A stretch of DNA of 64,000 nucleotides from Streptomyces sp. NBC_01116 (GTDB lineage Bacteria; Actinomycetota; Actinomycetes; Streptomycetales; Streptomycetaceae), in contig NZ_CP108644.1 in the NCBI RefSeq assembly GCF_041435495.1, positions 2,480,001 through 2,544,000 of the forward strand, read 5' to 3'. A program made the position numbers and the translations under genes. The notes under the pieces are model-generated. The model searched no databases. It saw only the letters and a list, made by a program, of their open reading frames with translations, and was not told the DNA's origin. Numbering within the stretch: the first letter of the stretch is position 1; every line of letters begins with the position of its first letter. This document shows, piece by piece, positions 54,900-63,784 of the stretch.

Positions 54900-56240
54900 A
54901 TGTCCTCGCGCCCTGGTGCCGCGTGGCCCCTGGTGGCCGTGTTCACCGCCGGTTACCTCGCCTCCTACCTGCTCCCCACGATCGTCGGCCGGCTCAGCGC
55001 CCAGCTGGGGCTGAGTCCCGCCCAGGCGGGCCTGGTCGGCAGCGCCCTGCTCCTCAGCTCGGCCAGCGCCGGCTTCTCCCTGGCCGGCCGGGTCGAGCGG
55101 TACGGGCCGCGCACCCCCGCCCGCGTCGGGCTGGTGCTGGCCGCGATCGGTTACGGGTCCGCCGCGCTCGCCGGGTCCGTACCGCTGGTGGTGCTCTGCG
55201 TGGTGGTCGGCGGCTTCGGGTCCGGCACGGCGACGGCGGTCGCCGCGGCCGGGATCGCCGCCCGGCGCGACCCGCACCGGACGTCGTCGCTCGGGCTGCT
55301 CACCGTGTCCGCCACCGCGGGCGTCCTCTATCTGACGATCCCCCACCTGGGCGGCGGCCACCGGCTTCCGTTCGCCGCGATCGCCCTGGTCGCCCTGCTC
55401 GTCTGGCCCGCGACCGCCCGGCTCGGCGGTGCGACGACGGCCGAGGAGACCGCCTCGCCGATCATCGGCCGGCTTCCGCACCGCCGCTCCGGGCTCGTCC
55501 TGGCGGGCGGCATGCTCGTCTGGTCCATGGCGCAGAACGCGCTGTGGGGAGTGAGCAGCCGCATCGGCGTGGTGCAGGTGGGGCTGTCCGAGGTCACCGT
55601 CGGCGCGGTGTTCGCCGCCGCGCTCGGAGCGGGGCTGCTCGGTGTGACGGGTGCGGGTCTGCTCGGCGCGCGGCTCGGCCGGGCGGTGCCGATCGGGCTG
55701 GGGACCGTGGTGATCGCGGGGAGCATCGTGCTCAGCTCATCGGCCCGGGACCTCGGATCGTTCGCGACCGGGGAGATCGTGTGGAACACCTTCTACCCGG
55801 TGGTCCTCTCCTACCTCATCGGGCTGGCAGCCTCCCTGGACGTGCGCGGCCGCTGGGCGGTGCTGGCGGGCTCGGCCTCCTCCGTGGGGGTGGCCTGCGG
55901 TCCGCTGCTGGGCAGCGTGCTCTCCTCGGAGGCCGGCTATCCCGCGATGGGGCTGATCCTGGGGGCGGCCACCCTGCTGGTCGCCGCCCCGGTGACCGCC
56001 GTGGCGCTGCACACCGGCGGCCGTCCGCTGGTGCCCGGTTCGGTGCGCCGTCGCGGTGGCGCCCCGGCCGCCCTGCTCGCCGCCACCACCGGGAGCCTGC
56101 CCGGTGCGGTGCCGAAGCTCGGCTCGCCGGAGCAGGCCGTCACGGAGCTGCGGGTCCCGGCCCTGCGGCGCAGGCGGCTGGTGCGCAGCGGGATCCGGAC
56201 GGCCGGTCCGGACGGCGGTTCAGGTCAGTCGAACGCGTAG
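54900..56240 (+). CDS. MFS transporter
   Basis: 446 residues with about 12 membrane helices. Opening helix WPLVAVFTAGYLASYLLPTI, then SLAGRVERYGPRTPARVGLV (motif A-like), GFGSGTATAVAAAGIAARRD and LLGARLGRAVPIGLGTVVIA. It resembles cyanate/aromatic-acid-type MFS permeases; substrate unknown. AGGA 6 bases before ATG 54900 fixed the start. The basic C-terminal 50 residues overlap the convergent adenosine deaminase stop by 16 bases. Confidence 0.88.
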   Translation: MSSRPGAAWPLVAVFTAGYLASYLLPTIVGRLSAQLGLSPAQAGLVGSALLLSSASAGFSLAGRVERYGPRTPARVGLVLAAIGYGSAALAGSVPLVVLCVVVGGFGSGTATAVAAAGIAARRDPHRTSSLGLLTVSATAGVLYLTIPHLGGGHRLPFAAIALVALLVWPATARLGGATTAEETASPIIGRLPHRRSGLVLAGGMLVWSMAQNALWGVSSRIGVVQVGLSEVTVGAVFAAALGAGLLGVTGAGLLGARLGRAVPIGLGTVVIAGSIVLSSSARDLGSFATGEIVWNTFYPVVLSYLIGLAASLDVRGRWAVLAGSASSVGVACGPLLGSVLSSEAGYPAMGLILGAATLLVAAPVTAVALHTGGRPLVPGSVRRRGGAPAALLAATTGSLPGAVPKLGSPEQAVTELRVPALRRRRLVRSGIRTAGPDGGSGQSNA

Positions 56241-57217
56241 GCCTCGACCTCGGACAGGTAGCGCGCCCGGCGCTCCTCGTCGTGGTCGAGGAAGGCCGCC
56301 TCGAAGGAGTTGCGGGCGAGGGTGCGCAGTTGCTCCGGCTCCAGGGCGAGCGCGTCGCGGACGGCGTCGAAGTTGTCCCCGGCGTATCCGCCGAAGTAGG
56401 CGGGGTCGTCGGAGTTCACCGTGCAGTGGAGTCCGGCGGCCAGCATCGCCGGCAGCGGGTGGTCCGCGAGGGTGTCGACCGTGCGCAGCCGCACGTTCGA
56501 CAGCGGGCAGAGCGTGAGCGGCACCCGGTCGGCGACCAGCCGCTCCACCAGCTCCGGGTCCTCCAGGCAGCGCAGCCCGTGGTCGACGCGTTCGACGCCG
56601 AGGACGTCCAGGGCCTCCCTGATGTACTCCGGCGGGCCCTCCTCGCCCGCGTGGGCCACCTTGCGCAGGCCGAGGGCGGTGGCCGCCTCGTACACCTCGC
56701 GGAACTTGGCGGGCGGGTGGCCGACCTCGGCGGAGTCGAGGCCGATCGCGCTGATCCGGTGCAGATACGGCTTGGCCGCGTCCAGGGTGCCGAGGGCCGA
56801 TTCGGCGGACAGGTCGCGCAGGAAGCACATGATCAGCTGGGTGGAGACGCCGTGCTTCTCCTCGCTGCGCTCCAGCGCCCGGCCGATCCCCTCGATGACG
56901 GTGCCGATCGGGACGCCCCGGGCGGTGTGGGCCTGCGGGTCGAAGAAGATCTCGGCGTGCCGGACGCCCTGGGCGGCGGCGCGGGCGAGGTAGGCGTCGA
57001 CGAGTTCGGCGAAGTCGTCCTCGGTGCGCAGGACGGCCATCAGCGCGTAGTACAGGTCGAGGAAGGACTGGAGGTCCTCGAACTCGTAGGCGGCGCGCAG
57101 TTCGTCGGTGGTGGCGTAGGGCAGGGCCACTCCGTTGCGCTCCGCGAGGGCGAAGGCCAGCTCGGGTTCGAGGGTGCCTTCGATGTGGAGGTGGAGTTCT
57201 GCCTTGGGGAGGTGCAC
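56225..57217 (-). CDS. add: Adenosine deaminase
   Basis: 330 residues. Zinc TIM barrel: HLPKAELHLHIEGTLEP (first two His), IGLDSAEVGHPPAKF, VAHAGEEGPPEYI (third His, Glu), DHGLRCLED and LHCTVNSDDPAYF (metal Asp). Converts adenosine to inosine, or possibly adenine to hypoxanthine; closely related enzymes differ. GTG 57217 was preferred over a TTG 12 bases upstream because the family starts at the HLPKAE block. Confidence 0.93.
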   Translation of the reverse strand: MHLPKAELHLHIEGTLEPELAFALAERNGVALPYATTDELRAAYEFEDLQSFLDLYYALMAVLRTEDDFAELVDAYLARAAAQGVRHAEIFFDPQAHTARGVPIGTVIEGIGRALERSEEKHGVSTQLIMCFLRDLSAESALGTLDAAKPYLHRISAIGLDSAEVGHPPAKFREVYEAATALGLRKVAHAGEEGPPEYIREALDVLGVERVDHGLRCLEDPELVERLVADRVPLTLCPLSNVRLRTVDTLADHPLPAMLAAGLHCTVNSDDPAYFGGYAGDNFDAVRDALALEPEQLRTLARNSFEAAFLDHDEERRARYLSEVEAYAFD

Positions 57218-57272
57218 GGTGTCTCGCAAACGGTGGTGCTGATGGGAAAGCGGGGAGGACGGGTCGGTTCCG

Positions 57273-57309
57273 TGGTGCCGGGTGGGGATCAGTGGTGCCG
57301 GGTGGGGAC
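57273..57309. repeat. 17-bp direct repeat spanning the rnz stop
   Basis: GTGGTGCCGGGTGGGGA occurs at 57273-57289 and 57293-57309. The second copy is the last codons of rnz; the first lies just beyond the stop. Confidence 0.8.
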
Positions 57310-58200
57310 CGGGACCCGGATCAGGTCCTGGGCGACGGTGAGTTCGCCGTCGAATCCGGCGGCGCGGGCCTGGGTCGCGAAGAGCTCCGGGTCGCCGTAG
57401 CGCTGGGAGAAGTGGGTGAGGACGAGGTGGCGGACACCCGATTCCTTCGCCACCCGGGCGGCCTGTCCGGCGGTCAGGTGCCCGTGGTCGACGGCCAGCT
57501 TCTCGTCCTCGTCGAGGAAGGTCGACTCGATGACCAGCAGGTCGCAGCCCTCGGCGAGCGCGTACACCCCGTCGCAGAGCCGGGTGTCCATGACGAACGC
57601 GAACCGCTGGCCGCGCCGCTCCTCGGAGACCTGCTCCAGCGTGACGCCGCCGAGGACGCCGTCACGCTGGAGGCGGCCCACGTCCGGTCCGGCGATGCCG
57701 TGCTCCTTCAGCAGGGCGGGCAGCATGCGCCGGGTGTCGGGCTCGGTGAGGCGGTAGCCGTACGACTCGACGGGGTGCGAGAGCTTCCTGCTGTCCAGGG
57801 TGTACGCCGGGGTGGTGGCGAGGACTCCGCCGGGCCCGGCGACCGGGGCCTGGTTCAGCTCGACGGTCTCGCGGTAGGCGGTGGCGTACCGCAGCCGGTC
57901 GAAGAAGTGCTGCCCGCTCGCCGGATAGTGCGCGGTCACCGGGTGCGGCACCTGGTCGAGGTTGATCCGCTGGATGACCCCGGCGAGCCCGAGGGAGTGG
58001 TCGCCGTGGAAGTGGGTGACGCAGATCCGGTGGATGTCGTGCGCGGCGACCCCGGCCCGCAGCATCTGGCGCTGGGTGCCCTCGCCGGGGTCGAGGAGGA
58101 TGCCCTCGCCGTCCCAGCGCAGCAGATAGCCGTTGTGGTTGCGGTGCCGGGTGGGGACCTGGCTGGCGGTGCCGAGCACCACCAGCTCGCGTACGGACAT
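57289..58200 (-). CDS. rnz: Ribonuclease Z
   Basis: 303 residues. Metallo-beta-lactamase motifs: [34 protein letters not shown] (HxHxDH), VMDTRLCDG, and [15 protein letters not shown] near the end. Processes tRNA 3' ends. ATG 58200 begins [20 protein letters not shown]. Located next to the HIT gene on the same strand (15 bases), likely in one operon. Confidence 0.95.
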   Translation of the reverse strand: MSVRELVVLGTASQVPTRHRNHNGYLLRWDGEGILLDPGEGTQRQMLRAGVAAHDIHRICVTHFHGDHSLGLAGVIQRINLDQVPHPVTAHYPASGQHFFDRLRYATAYRETVELNQAPVAGPGGVLATTPAYTLDSRKLSHPVESYGYRLTEPDTRRMLPALLKEHGIAGPDVGRLQRDGVLGGVTLEQVSEERRGQRFAFVMDTRLCDGVYALAEGCDLLVIESTFLDEDEKLAVDHGHLTAGQAARVAKESGVRHLVLTHFSQRYGDPELFATQARAAGFDGELTVAQDLIRVPVPTRHH

Positions 58201-58215
58201 GGTCGGGGCGCTCCG

Positions 58216-58575
58216 TTATCCGGGGGGCCACTGGAGGCCGCGGCCGCCCAGGACGTGTGCGTGGGCGTGGAAGACGGTCTGGCCCGCCCCGGAGCCCGTG
58301 TTGAGGATGATCCGGTAGCCGCTGCCGTCGACCTTCTCCTCGGCGGCGACCTCTCCGGCCTCGCGCAGCACGTCCGCCGCGACGAGCGGTTCGGCGGCGG
58401 CGAGCGAGGCGGCGTCCGGGTAGTGGACCTTCGGGATCACCAGGACGTGGGTCGGGGCCTGCGGGTTGATGTCGCGGAAGGCGACGGTGGTCTCGCTCTC
58501 GCGGACGATGGTCGCCGGGATCTCTCCCGAGACGATCTTGCAGAACAGGCAGTCGGACTGCGGCTCTCCCGCCAT
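58216..58575 (-). CDS. HIT family nucleotide-binding protein
   Basis: 119 residues. CLFCKIVSGEIPATIVRESE (C-x2-C start), HVLVIPKVHYPDAASLAAAE and the catalytic triad FHAHAHVLGGR (H-x-H-x-H). Hint-type hydrolase of AMP-conjugates, inferred. ATG 58575. Between rnz and rsmE on the same strand. Confidence 0.95.
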   Translation of the reverse strand: MAGEPQSDCLFCKIVSGEIPATIVRESETTVAFRDINPQAPTHVLVIPKVHYPDAASLAAAEPLVAADVLREAGEVAAEEKVDGSGYRIILNTGSGAGQTVFHAHAHVLGGRGLQWPPG

Positions 58576-58664
58576 GGCCGGGCCTCCTCGTTCGCTGGTG
58601 AGTCGGTACAGGTGATCGGGTGATCGGTACAGGGGCATGCTATCCCCGGCCCGCCGGGCCCTGT

Positions 58665-59411
58665 TCAGCCCCAGCGCCCCGTGCGCCCCAGCAGCAGCGC
58701 GGTCGCCGCCGTCCCGGCGGTGGAGGTGCGCAGCACGCTGCGGCCGAGCCGGTAGGGGCGGGCGCCCGCCTCGGCGAAGGCGGCCAGCTCCTGCGGGGAG
58801 ACGCCGCCCTCCGGTCCGACGACGAGCACGATCGTGCCCTCGGCGGGGAGTGCGGCGGTGGCGAGGGGGGTGCTGTCGTGGTCGCGGTCCTCGTGGAGGA
58901 CGCCGGCGAAGTCGGCGGCGGCGAGCAGCGCGGCGACCTGCTTGGTCGTCATGGCCTCGGCCACCTCGGGGAAGCGGACCCGGCGGGACTGCTTGCCCGC
59001 CTCCCGCGCCGTGCCGCGCCACTTCGACAGGGCCTTGGCACCGCGCTCGCCCTTCCACTGGGTGATGCAGCGGGCCGCCTGCCAGGGCACGATCGCGTCG
59101 ACGCCGGTCTCGGTCATCGTCTCGACGGCCAGCTCGCCGCGGTCGCCCTTGGGGAGCGCCTGGACGACGGTGATCCGCGGGACGGGCGCGGGCTCCTCGT
59201 GGACGCTGCCGAGGCCGGTGACCGTGAGCCGGTCCTTGCCCTCGGCCGCCCGCACGACGCCCTCCGCCCAGTGGCCGAGCCCGTCGGTGAGGACGACGTC
59301 CTCGCCGGGGTGGAGCCGCTTCACGGAGACGGCGTGCCGTCCCTCGGGGCCGTCCAGGACGAACTCCGGCCCGGTGGGCATCCGTTCGACGACGAAGACC
59401 GGTGCGGTCAC
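58665..59411 (-). CDS. rsmE: 16S rRNA (uracil1498-N3)-methyltransferase
   Basis: 248 residues. SPOUT fold with a C-terminal knot: VLVVGPEGGVSPQELAAFAE and YRLGRSVLRTSTAGTAATAL are the SAM-binding signature. N-terminal PUA-like domain (GPEGRHAVSVKRLHPGEDVV). GTG 59411 overlaps the upstream gene's stop (GTGA) with GAGGAG as ribosome site. Confidence 0.94.
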   Translation of the reverse strand: MTAPVFVVERMPTGPEFVLDGPEGRHAVSVKRLHPGEDVVLTDGLGHWAEGVVRAAEGKDRLTVTGLGSVHEEPAPVPRITVVQALPKGDRGELAVETMTETGVDAIVPWQAARCITQWKGERGAKALSKWRGTAREAGKQSRRVRFPEVAEAMTTKQVAALLAAADFAGVLHEDRDHDSTPLATAALPAEGTIVLVVGPEGGVSPQELAAFAEAGARPYRLGRSVLRTSTAGTAATALLLGRTGRWG

Positions 59412-60481
59412 CGGGGGCTCCTCATGCTCAGGGCCGACCGGGCGGCCTCCAGTTCGGCGGCGAGCAGCTCGATCAGCTCGCCCGCGGGCAGTTCCCGGGC
59501 CATCCGGTGGCCCTGTCCGGCCCACAGGGCCATGCCCTGGGCGTCCCCGGCCTTGGCTGCGGCCCGGCGCAGCCCGCTGGTGACGTAGTGGACCTGGGGG
59601 TAGGCGGCGGGGGCGTAGGGGCCGTGTTCGCGGACGAAGCGGTTGACCAGGCCGCGGGCGGGCCGCCCCGAGAAGGCGCGGGTCAGCTCGGTGCGGACGA
59701 ACAGCGGGTTGGTCAGGGCCTGCTTGTGCAGCGCGTGCGCCCCGGACTCGGGGCAGACCAGGAAGGCGGTGCCGAGCTGGGCGGCGTCGGCGCCCGCCGC
59801 GAGGACGGCGGCGATCTGCGCGCCGCGCATCAGGCCGCCGGCCGCGACGATCGGGATCTGCACGGTCTCGCGGACCTGGGCGACGAGGGAGAGCAGCCCG
59901 GTGCCGGTCTGGTCGAGCTGCGGGTCGTCGCGGTGGGTGGACTGGTGGCCGCCCGCCTCGACGCCCTGGACGCAGACGGTGTCGGCGCCCGCCCACTGGG
60001 CGCTCTGGGCCTCCTCGGCGGAGGTGACCGTGACGATGGTGTGCGTCCCGGCCCGGGCGAAGGCGTCCAGGGTGTCGCGGGTCGGGCAGCCGAAGGTGAA
60101 GGAGACCACCGGAACGGGGTCCTCCAGCAGGATCGCGACCTTCGCCTCGTAGCCGTCGTCGCCGCTGCTGTCCGGGTCGCCGAGCGGGGTCTCGTACCAG
60201 GCGGCCTCGCCGGCGAGCTGGTGGCGGTAGACCTCGACGGCGCTGGGGTCGCCGAGCGCGGGCTGCGGCATGAAGAGGTTGACGCCGAACGGCCCGCCGG
60301 TGAGCCTGCGCAGCTGTTTGATCTCGTTGTACATCCCGTCCGCCGTTTTGTATCCGGCGGCCAGGAATCCGAGCCCGCCCGCTTCGGCGACGGCCCCGGC
60401 GAGCTGAGGTCCGGACGTGCCGCCCGCCATGGGGGCCTGCACGATCGGATACCGGCAGAGATCGGTCAACTCGGAGGACAT
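59408..60481 (-). CDS. Nitronate monooxygenase (2-nitropropane dioxygenase family)
   Basis: 357 residues, FMN-dependent TIM barrel. PIVQAPMAGGTSGPQLAGAV, VVSFTFGCPTRDTLDAFARA, DTVCVQGVEAGGHQSTHRDD (catalytic His), IPIVAAGGLMRGAQIAAVLA and AQLGTAFLVCPESGA. Oxidises alkyl nitronates such as propionate 3-nitronate; physiological role unproven. Start ATG 60481. Overlaps rsmE, so co-transcribed. Confidence 0.92.
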   Translation of the reverse strand: MSSELTDLCRYPIVQAPMAGGTSGPQLAGAVAEAGGLGFLAAGYKTADGMYNEIKQLRRLTGGPFGVNLFMPQPALGDPSAVEVYRHQLAGEAAWYETPLGDPDSSGDDGYEAKVAILLEDPVPVVSFTFGCPTRDTLDAFARAGTHTIVTVTSAEEAQSAQWAGADTVCVQGVEAGGHQSTHRDDPQLDQTGTGLLSLVAQVRETVQIPIVAAGGLMRGAQIAAVLAAGADAAQLGTAFLVCPESGAHALHKQALTNPLFVRTELTRAFSGRPARGLVNRFVREHGPYAPAAYPQVHYVTSGLRRAAAKAGDAQGMALWAGQGHRMARELPAGELIELLAAELEAARSALSMRSPR

Positions 60482-60558
60482 GACCGCATCGTGCCACGTC
60501 CCGCCCAACGGGGCCGAATCAGCCAGCCGATGCCGTGACCGGTTCTGCCGCCGTACGC

Positions 60559-60594
60559 CGCACCGCCCGCCGGTTCGGAACCGGCGGGCGGTGC
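60559..60594 (-). terminator. dnaJ2 terminator
   Basis: A 16-bp perfect stem (60559-60574, 60579-60594) lies 22 bases after the dnaJ2 stop, minus strand, at the boundary to the nitronate monooxygenase upstream region. Loop bases are TTCG-type, and stem bases partly continue inward. Confidence 0.75.
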
Positions 60595-60615
60595 GGTGAA
60601 AGGCGAAAAGCGGGT

Positions 60616-61755
60616 TCAGCGGCCGTTGAAGGCGTCCTTCAACCGGGAGAAGAGCCCCTGCTGACCTGGCTGAAACTGGCCCAGGGGACGCTCCTCGCCA
60701 CGCAGCTTGGAGAGCTCCCGCAGCAGCCGTTCCTGTTCGGCGTCGAGCTTGGAGGGGGTCATCACCTCGACGTGCACGATCAGGTCGCCCCGGCCGCCAC
60801 CTCGCAGATGGGTGATGCCGCGCCCGTGCAGCGGCACGGACTGGCCGGACTGGGTGCCGGGCCGGATGTCGATCTCCTCCAGGCCGTCCAGCGTCTCCAG
60901 CGGGCACTTGGTGCCCAGGGCCGCGGCCGTCATGGGGATGGTGACCGTGCAGTGCAGATCGTCGCCGCGCCGCTGGAACACGGCGTGCGGCAGCTCGTGG
61001 ATCTCCACGTACAGATCGCCGGGCGGGCCGCCGCCGGGGCCGACCTCGCCCTCGCCCGCGAGCTGGATACGGGTGCCGTTGTCGACGCCCGCGGGGATCT
61101 TCACGGTCAGGGTGCGCCGCGAGCGGATGCGGCCGTCGCCGGCGCACTCCGGGCACGGGGTGGGCACGACCGTGCCGAATCCCTGGCACTGCGGGCAGGG
61201 CCGCGAGGTCATGACCTGGCCCAGGAAGGACCGGGTGACCTGCGAGACCTCGCCGCGGCCGCGGCACATGTCACAGGTCTGGGCGGACGTGCCGGGGGCC
61301 GCGCCCTCGCCGCTGCAGGTGTTGCAGACGACGGCCGTGTCGACCTGGATGTCCTTGGTGGTGCCGAAGGCCGCCTCGTTGAGGTCGATCTCCAGCCGGA
61401 TCATGGCGTCCTGGCCCCGCCGGGTCCGCGAACGGGGCCCGCGCTGCGCGGCGTTGCCGAAGAACGCGTCCATGATGTCGGAGAAGTTGCCGAAGCCGCC
61501 GGCTCCGAAACCGCCCGCGCCACCGCCGCCGCCACTGGCGGAGAGGGGGTCGCCGCCGAGGTCGTAGACCTGCTTCTTCTGCGGGTCCGAGAGCACCTCG
61601 TAAGCGGCGTTGATCTCCTTGAACCGCTCCTGGGTCTTCGGGTCCGGGTTGACATCCGGGTGCAGCTCGCGGGCGAGCCGACGGAATGCCTTCTTGATCT
61701 CGTCCTGAGATGCGTCGCGGCGCACGCCGAGTACGGCGTAGTAGTCCGTGGCCAC
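60616..61755 (-). CDS. dnaJ2: Chaperone DnaJ
   Basis: 379 residues. J domain (about 1-68, HPDVNP), Gly/Phe-rich linker, four CxxCxGxG zinc repeats (CNTCSGEG, CDMCRGRG, CPQCQGFG, CPECAGDG; about 145-210), and the two C-terminal substrate domains. Stimulates DnaK. GTG 61755 follows hrcA with no gap, so it is in the hrcA operon under CIRCE control; the second DnaJ of Streptomyces. Confidence 0.95.
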   Translation of the reverse strand: MATDYYAVLGVRRDASQDEIKKAFRRLARELHPDVNPDPKTQERFKEINAAYEVLSDPQKKQVYDLGGDPLSASGGGGGAGGFGAGGFGNFSDIMDAFFGNAAQRGPRSRTRRGQDAMIRLEIDLNEAAFGTTKDIQVDTAVVCNTCSGEGAAPGTSAQTCDMCRGRGEVSQVTRSFLGQVMTSRPCPQCQGFGTVVPTPCPECAGDGRIRSRRTLTVKIPAGVDNGTRIQLAGEGEVGPGGGPPGDLYVEIHELPHAVFQRRGDDLHCTVTIPMTAAALGTKCPLETLDGLEEIDIRPGTQSGQSVPLHGRGITHLRGGGRGDLIVHVEVMTPSKLDAEQERLLRELSKLRGEERPLGQFQPGQQGLFSRLKDAFNGR

Positions 61756-62772
61756 TTACGACTCCGCCAGGATCTGTCCGACGTAACGTGCCACTGCGCG
61801 TACCGCTCCCATCGTTCCGGGGTAGTCCATGCGGGTCGGTCCGACCACGCCGAGTTTGGCGACTGCCTCGTCGCCCGAACCGTAGCCGACCGCGACGACG
61901 GACGTGGAGTTGAGCCCCTCGTGGGCGTTCTCGTGCCCGATCCGTACGGTCATGCCGGAGTCCGTTGCCTCACCGAGCAGCTTCAGCAGGACGACCTGTT
62001 CCTCCAGTGCTTCCAGCACCGGCCGGATCATCACCGGGAAGTCGTGTCCGAAGCGGGTGAGGTTGGAGGTGCCGCCGATCATCAGCCGCTCCTCCGTCTC
62101 CTCGACCAGGGTTTCGAGGAGGGTGGAAAGGACCGTGGAAACCGTCCCCCGGTCCTCGCTGTCGAAGGATTCCGGCAGCTCCTGCACCAGCTGCGGGACA
62201 TCCGCGAAGCGGCGTCCGACGACCCGGCTGTTGAGCCGGGCCCGCAGATCCGCGAGCGATGCCTCGCCGAACGGCGCAGGGCAGTCGATCATACGCTGTT
62301 CGACCCGGCCGGTGTCCGTGATCAGGACGAGCATCAGCCGGGCGGGGGCGAGCGCCAGCAGTTCCACGTGCCGCACCGTCGAGCGGGTCAGCGAGGGGTA
62401 CTGCACGACGGCGACCTGCCGGGTCAGCTGCGCGAGCAGCCGCACCGTCCGGCCGACCACGTCGTCGAGGTCGACCGCGCCGTCCATGAAGTTCTGGATG
62501 GCCCGGCGCTCGGGCGAGGACAGCGGCTTGACGCCCGCGAGCTTGTCGACGAAGAGGCGGTAGCCCTTGTCGGTCGGGATGCGTCCCGCGCTCGTGTGCG
62601 GCTGGGCGATGAAGCCCTCGTCCTCCAGCACCGCCATGTCGTTGCGGACGGTGGCCGGGGAGACCCCCAGCCGGTGCCGCTCGGTCAGCGCCTTGGAGCC
62701 GACGGGCTCCTCGGTGCCGACATAGTCCTGGACGATGGCGCGCAGCACTTCGAGTCTGCGTTCGCTGAGCAT
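61756..62772 (-). CDS. hrcA: Heat-inducible transcription repressor HrcA
   Basis: 338 residues. N-terminal winged helix ([40 protein letters not shown]), central and C-terminal GAF-like dimer domain ([40 protein letters not shown]). Represses through CIRCE with GroE-dependent feedback. ATG 62772 gives the [10 protein letters not shown] start; a CIRCE element lies 36 bases upstream. Confidence 0.96.
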
Positions 62773-62807
62773 CGCGCACACCTCCAGCGGTGTCTCTCGG
62801 TGTCTGT

Positions 62808-62834
62808 CTGGCACTCGGTGCGTTCGAGTGCCAG
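62808..62834 (-). promoter_or_regulatory. CIRCE element upstream of hrcA-dnaJ2
   Basis: CTGGCACTC-N9-GAGTGCCAG, exact 9-bp arms and the defining 9-base spacer, differing from the consensus TTAGCACTC arm at three outer positions as in other actinobacteria. Autoregulatory HrcA operator. Confidence 0.92.
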
Positions 62835-62937
62835 CAATCCCCCGCGGTCAGTGTACGGGGGTGGGGTGGGGCGGGGGCAAGGGCGACCGGCCACGCCTCC
62901 ACGAGACCGCGCAGGTCGTTGCCGCTAGCGTCGTCGT

Positions 62938-63750
62938 ATGGACGTCGCTTGGGAAGACTTCGGCTGGGAGCGGTTGGGCAACGGTATCGGCAGGCGGCGC
63001 CTGCCCGGCTGGGACGCCACCGCCGCGCTGGTCGCCGGTGAGGACGGCGCGCTGCTGTACGACACCGGCGCCACGCTGCGCGAGGGGGTCGAGCTGCGGC
63101 GGCAGGCCGAGGCGCTGCTCGGGCGGAGGGTGACACATATCGCACTGAGCCATCCGCACTTCGACCATGTGCTGGGCACCGCCGCGTTCGCCGGGGCCCA
63201 GGTGTACGGGGCGGTGGGTGTCGCGGCCCTGCTGCGCGGCGGGGCGGAGAGCCTGTGCGCCTCGGCGGTGCGCCACGGGGTGCCGGAGGAGGAGGCGGCC
63301 CGGTCGGCGGACACGCTGGTGGTCCCGCACCACGAGGTGTGCGGCGACTGGACGCTCGACCTCGGCGGCGGCCGTCAGGTGCTGCTGGCGAACGTGGGCC
63401 CCGGGCACAGCGGCCATGACCTCGCGGCGCTGGTGCCGGGCACGGCGGGCGAGCCTCCGGTGGTGTTCTGCGGCGATCTGGTCGAGGAGTCGGGCGAGCC
63501 GCAGGCGGGCCGGGACGCGATCACCTCGCGCTGGCCGGCCGCGCTGGAGAGGCTGCTGGCGCTCGGCGGCGAGGGCGCTCGTTACGTGCCGGGGCACGGG
63601 GCGGTGGTGGACGCGGCGTTCGTGCGGGCGCAGCGGGCGTCGCTGGCGGAGCGCTTCGACGTGCGCCTCGACGCGGGAGACGTGCGCCTCGACGTGGGGG
63701 CCGGCGTGGGAGCCGACGCGGACCTCAACGCCGGACTCGACGTGGGATGA
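62938..63750 (+). CDS. MBL-fold metallo-hydrolase
   Basis: 270 residues. The metal-binding block HIALSHPHFDHVLGTAAFAG (H-x-H-x-D-H), GPGHSGHDLAALVPG (later His) and VVFCGDLVEE (Asp) match the MBL fold; YVPGHGAVVD gives the last His. Substrate unknown. ATG 62938 starts MDVAWEDFGWERLGNG. The last 30 residues are a low-complexity repeat (DVRLDAGDVRLDVGAG...) outside the fold. Confidence 0.9.
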   Translation: MDVAWEDFGWERLGNGIGRRRLPGWDATAALVAGEDGALLYDTGATLREGVELRRQAEALLGRRVTHIALSHPHFDHVLGTAAFAGAQVYGAVGVAALLRGGAESLCASAVRHGVPEEEAARSADTLVVPHHEVCGDWTLDLGGGRQVLLANVGPGHSGHDLAALVPGTAGEPPVVFCGDLVEESGEPQAGRDAITSRWPAALERLLALGGEGARYVPGHGAVVDAAFVRAQRASLAERFDVRLDAGDVRLDVGAGVGADADLNAGLDVG

Positions 63751-63784
63751 GCCCTGACGCGGTTACGGCGAATATCGTCGTGCC

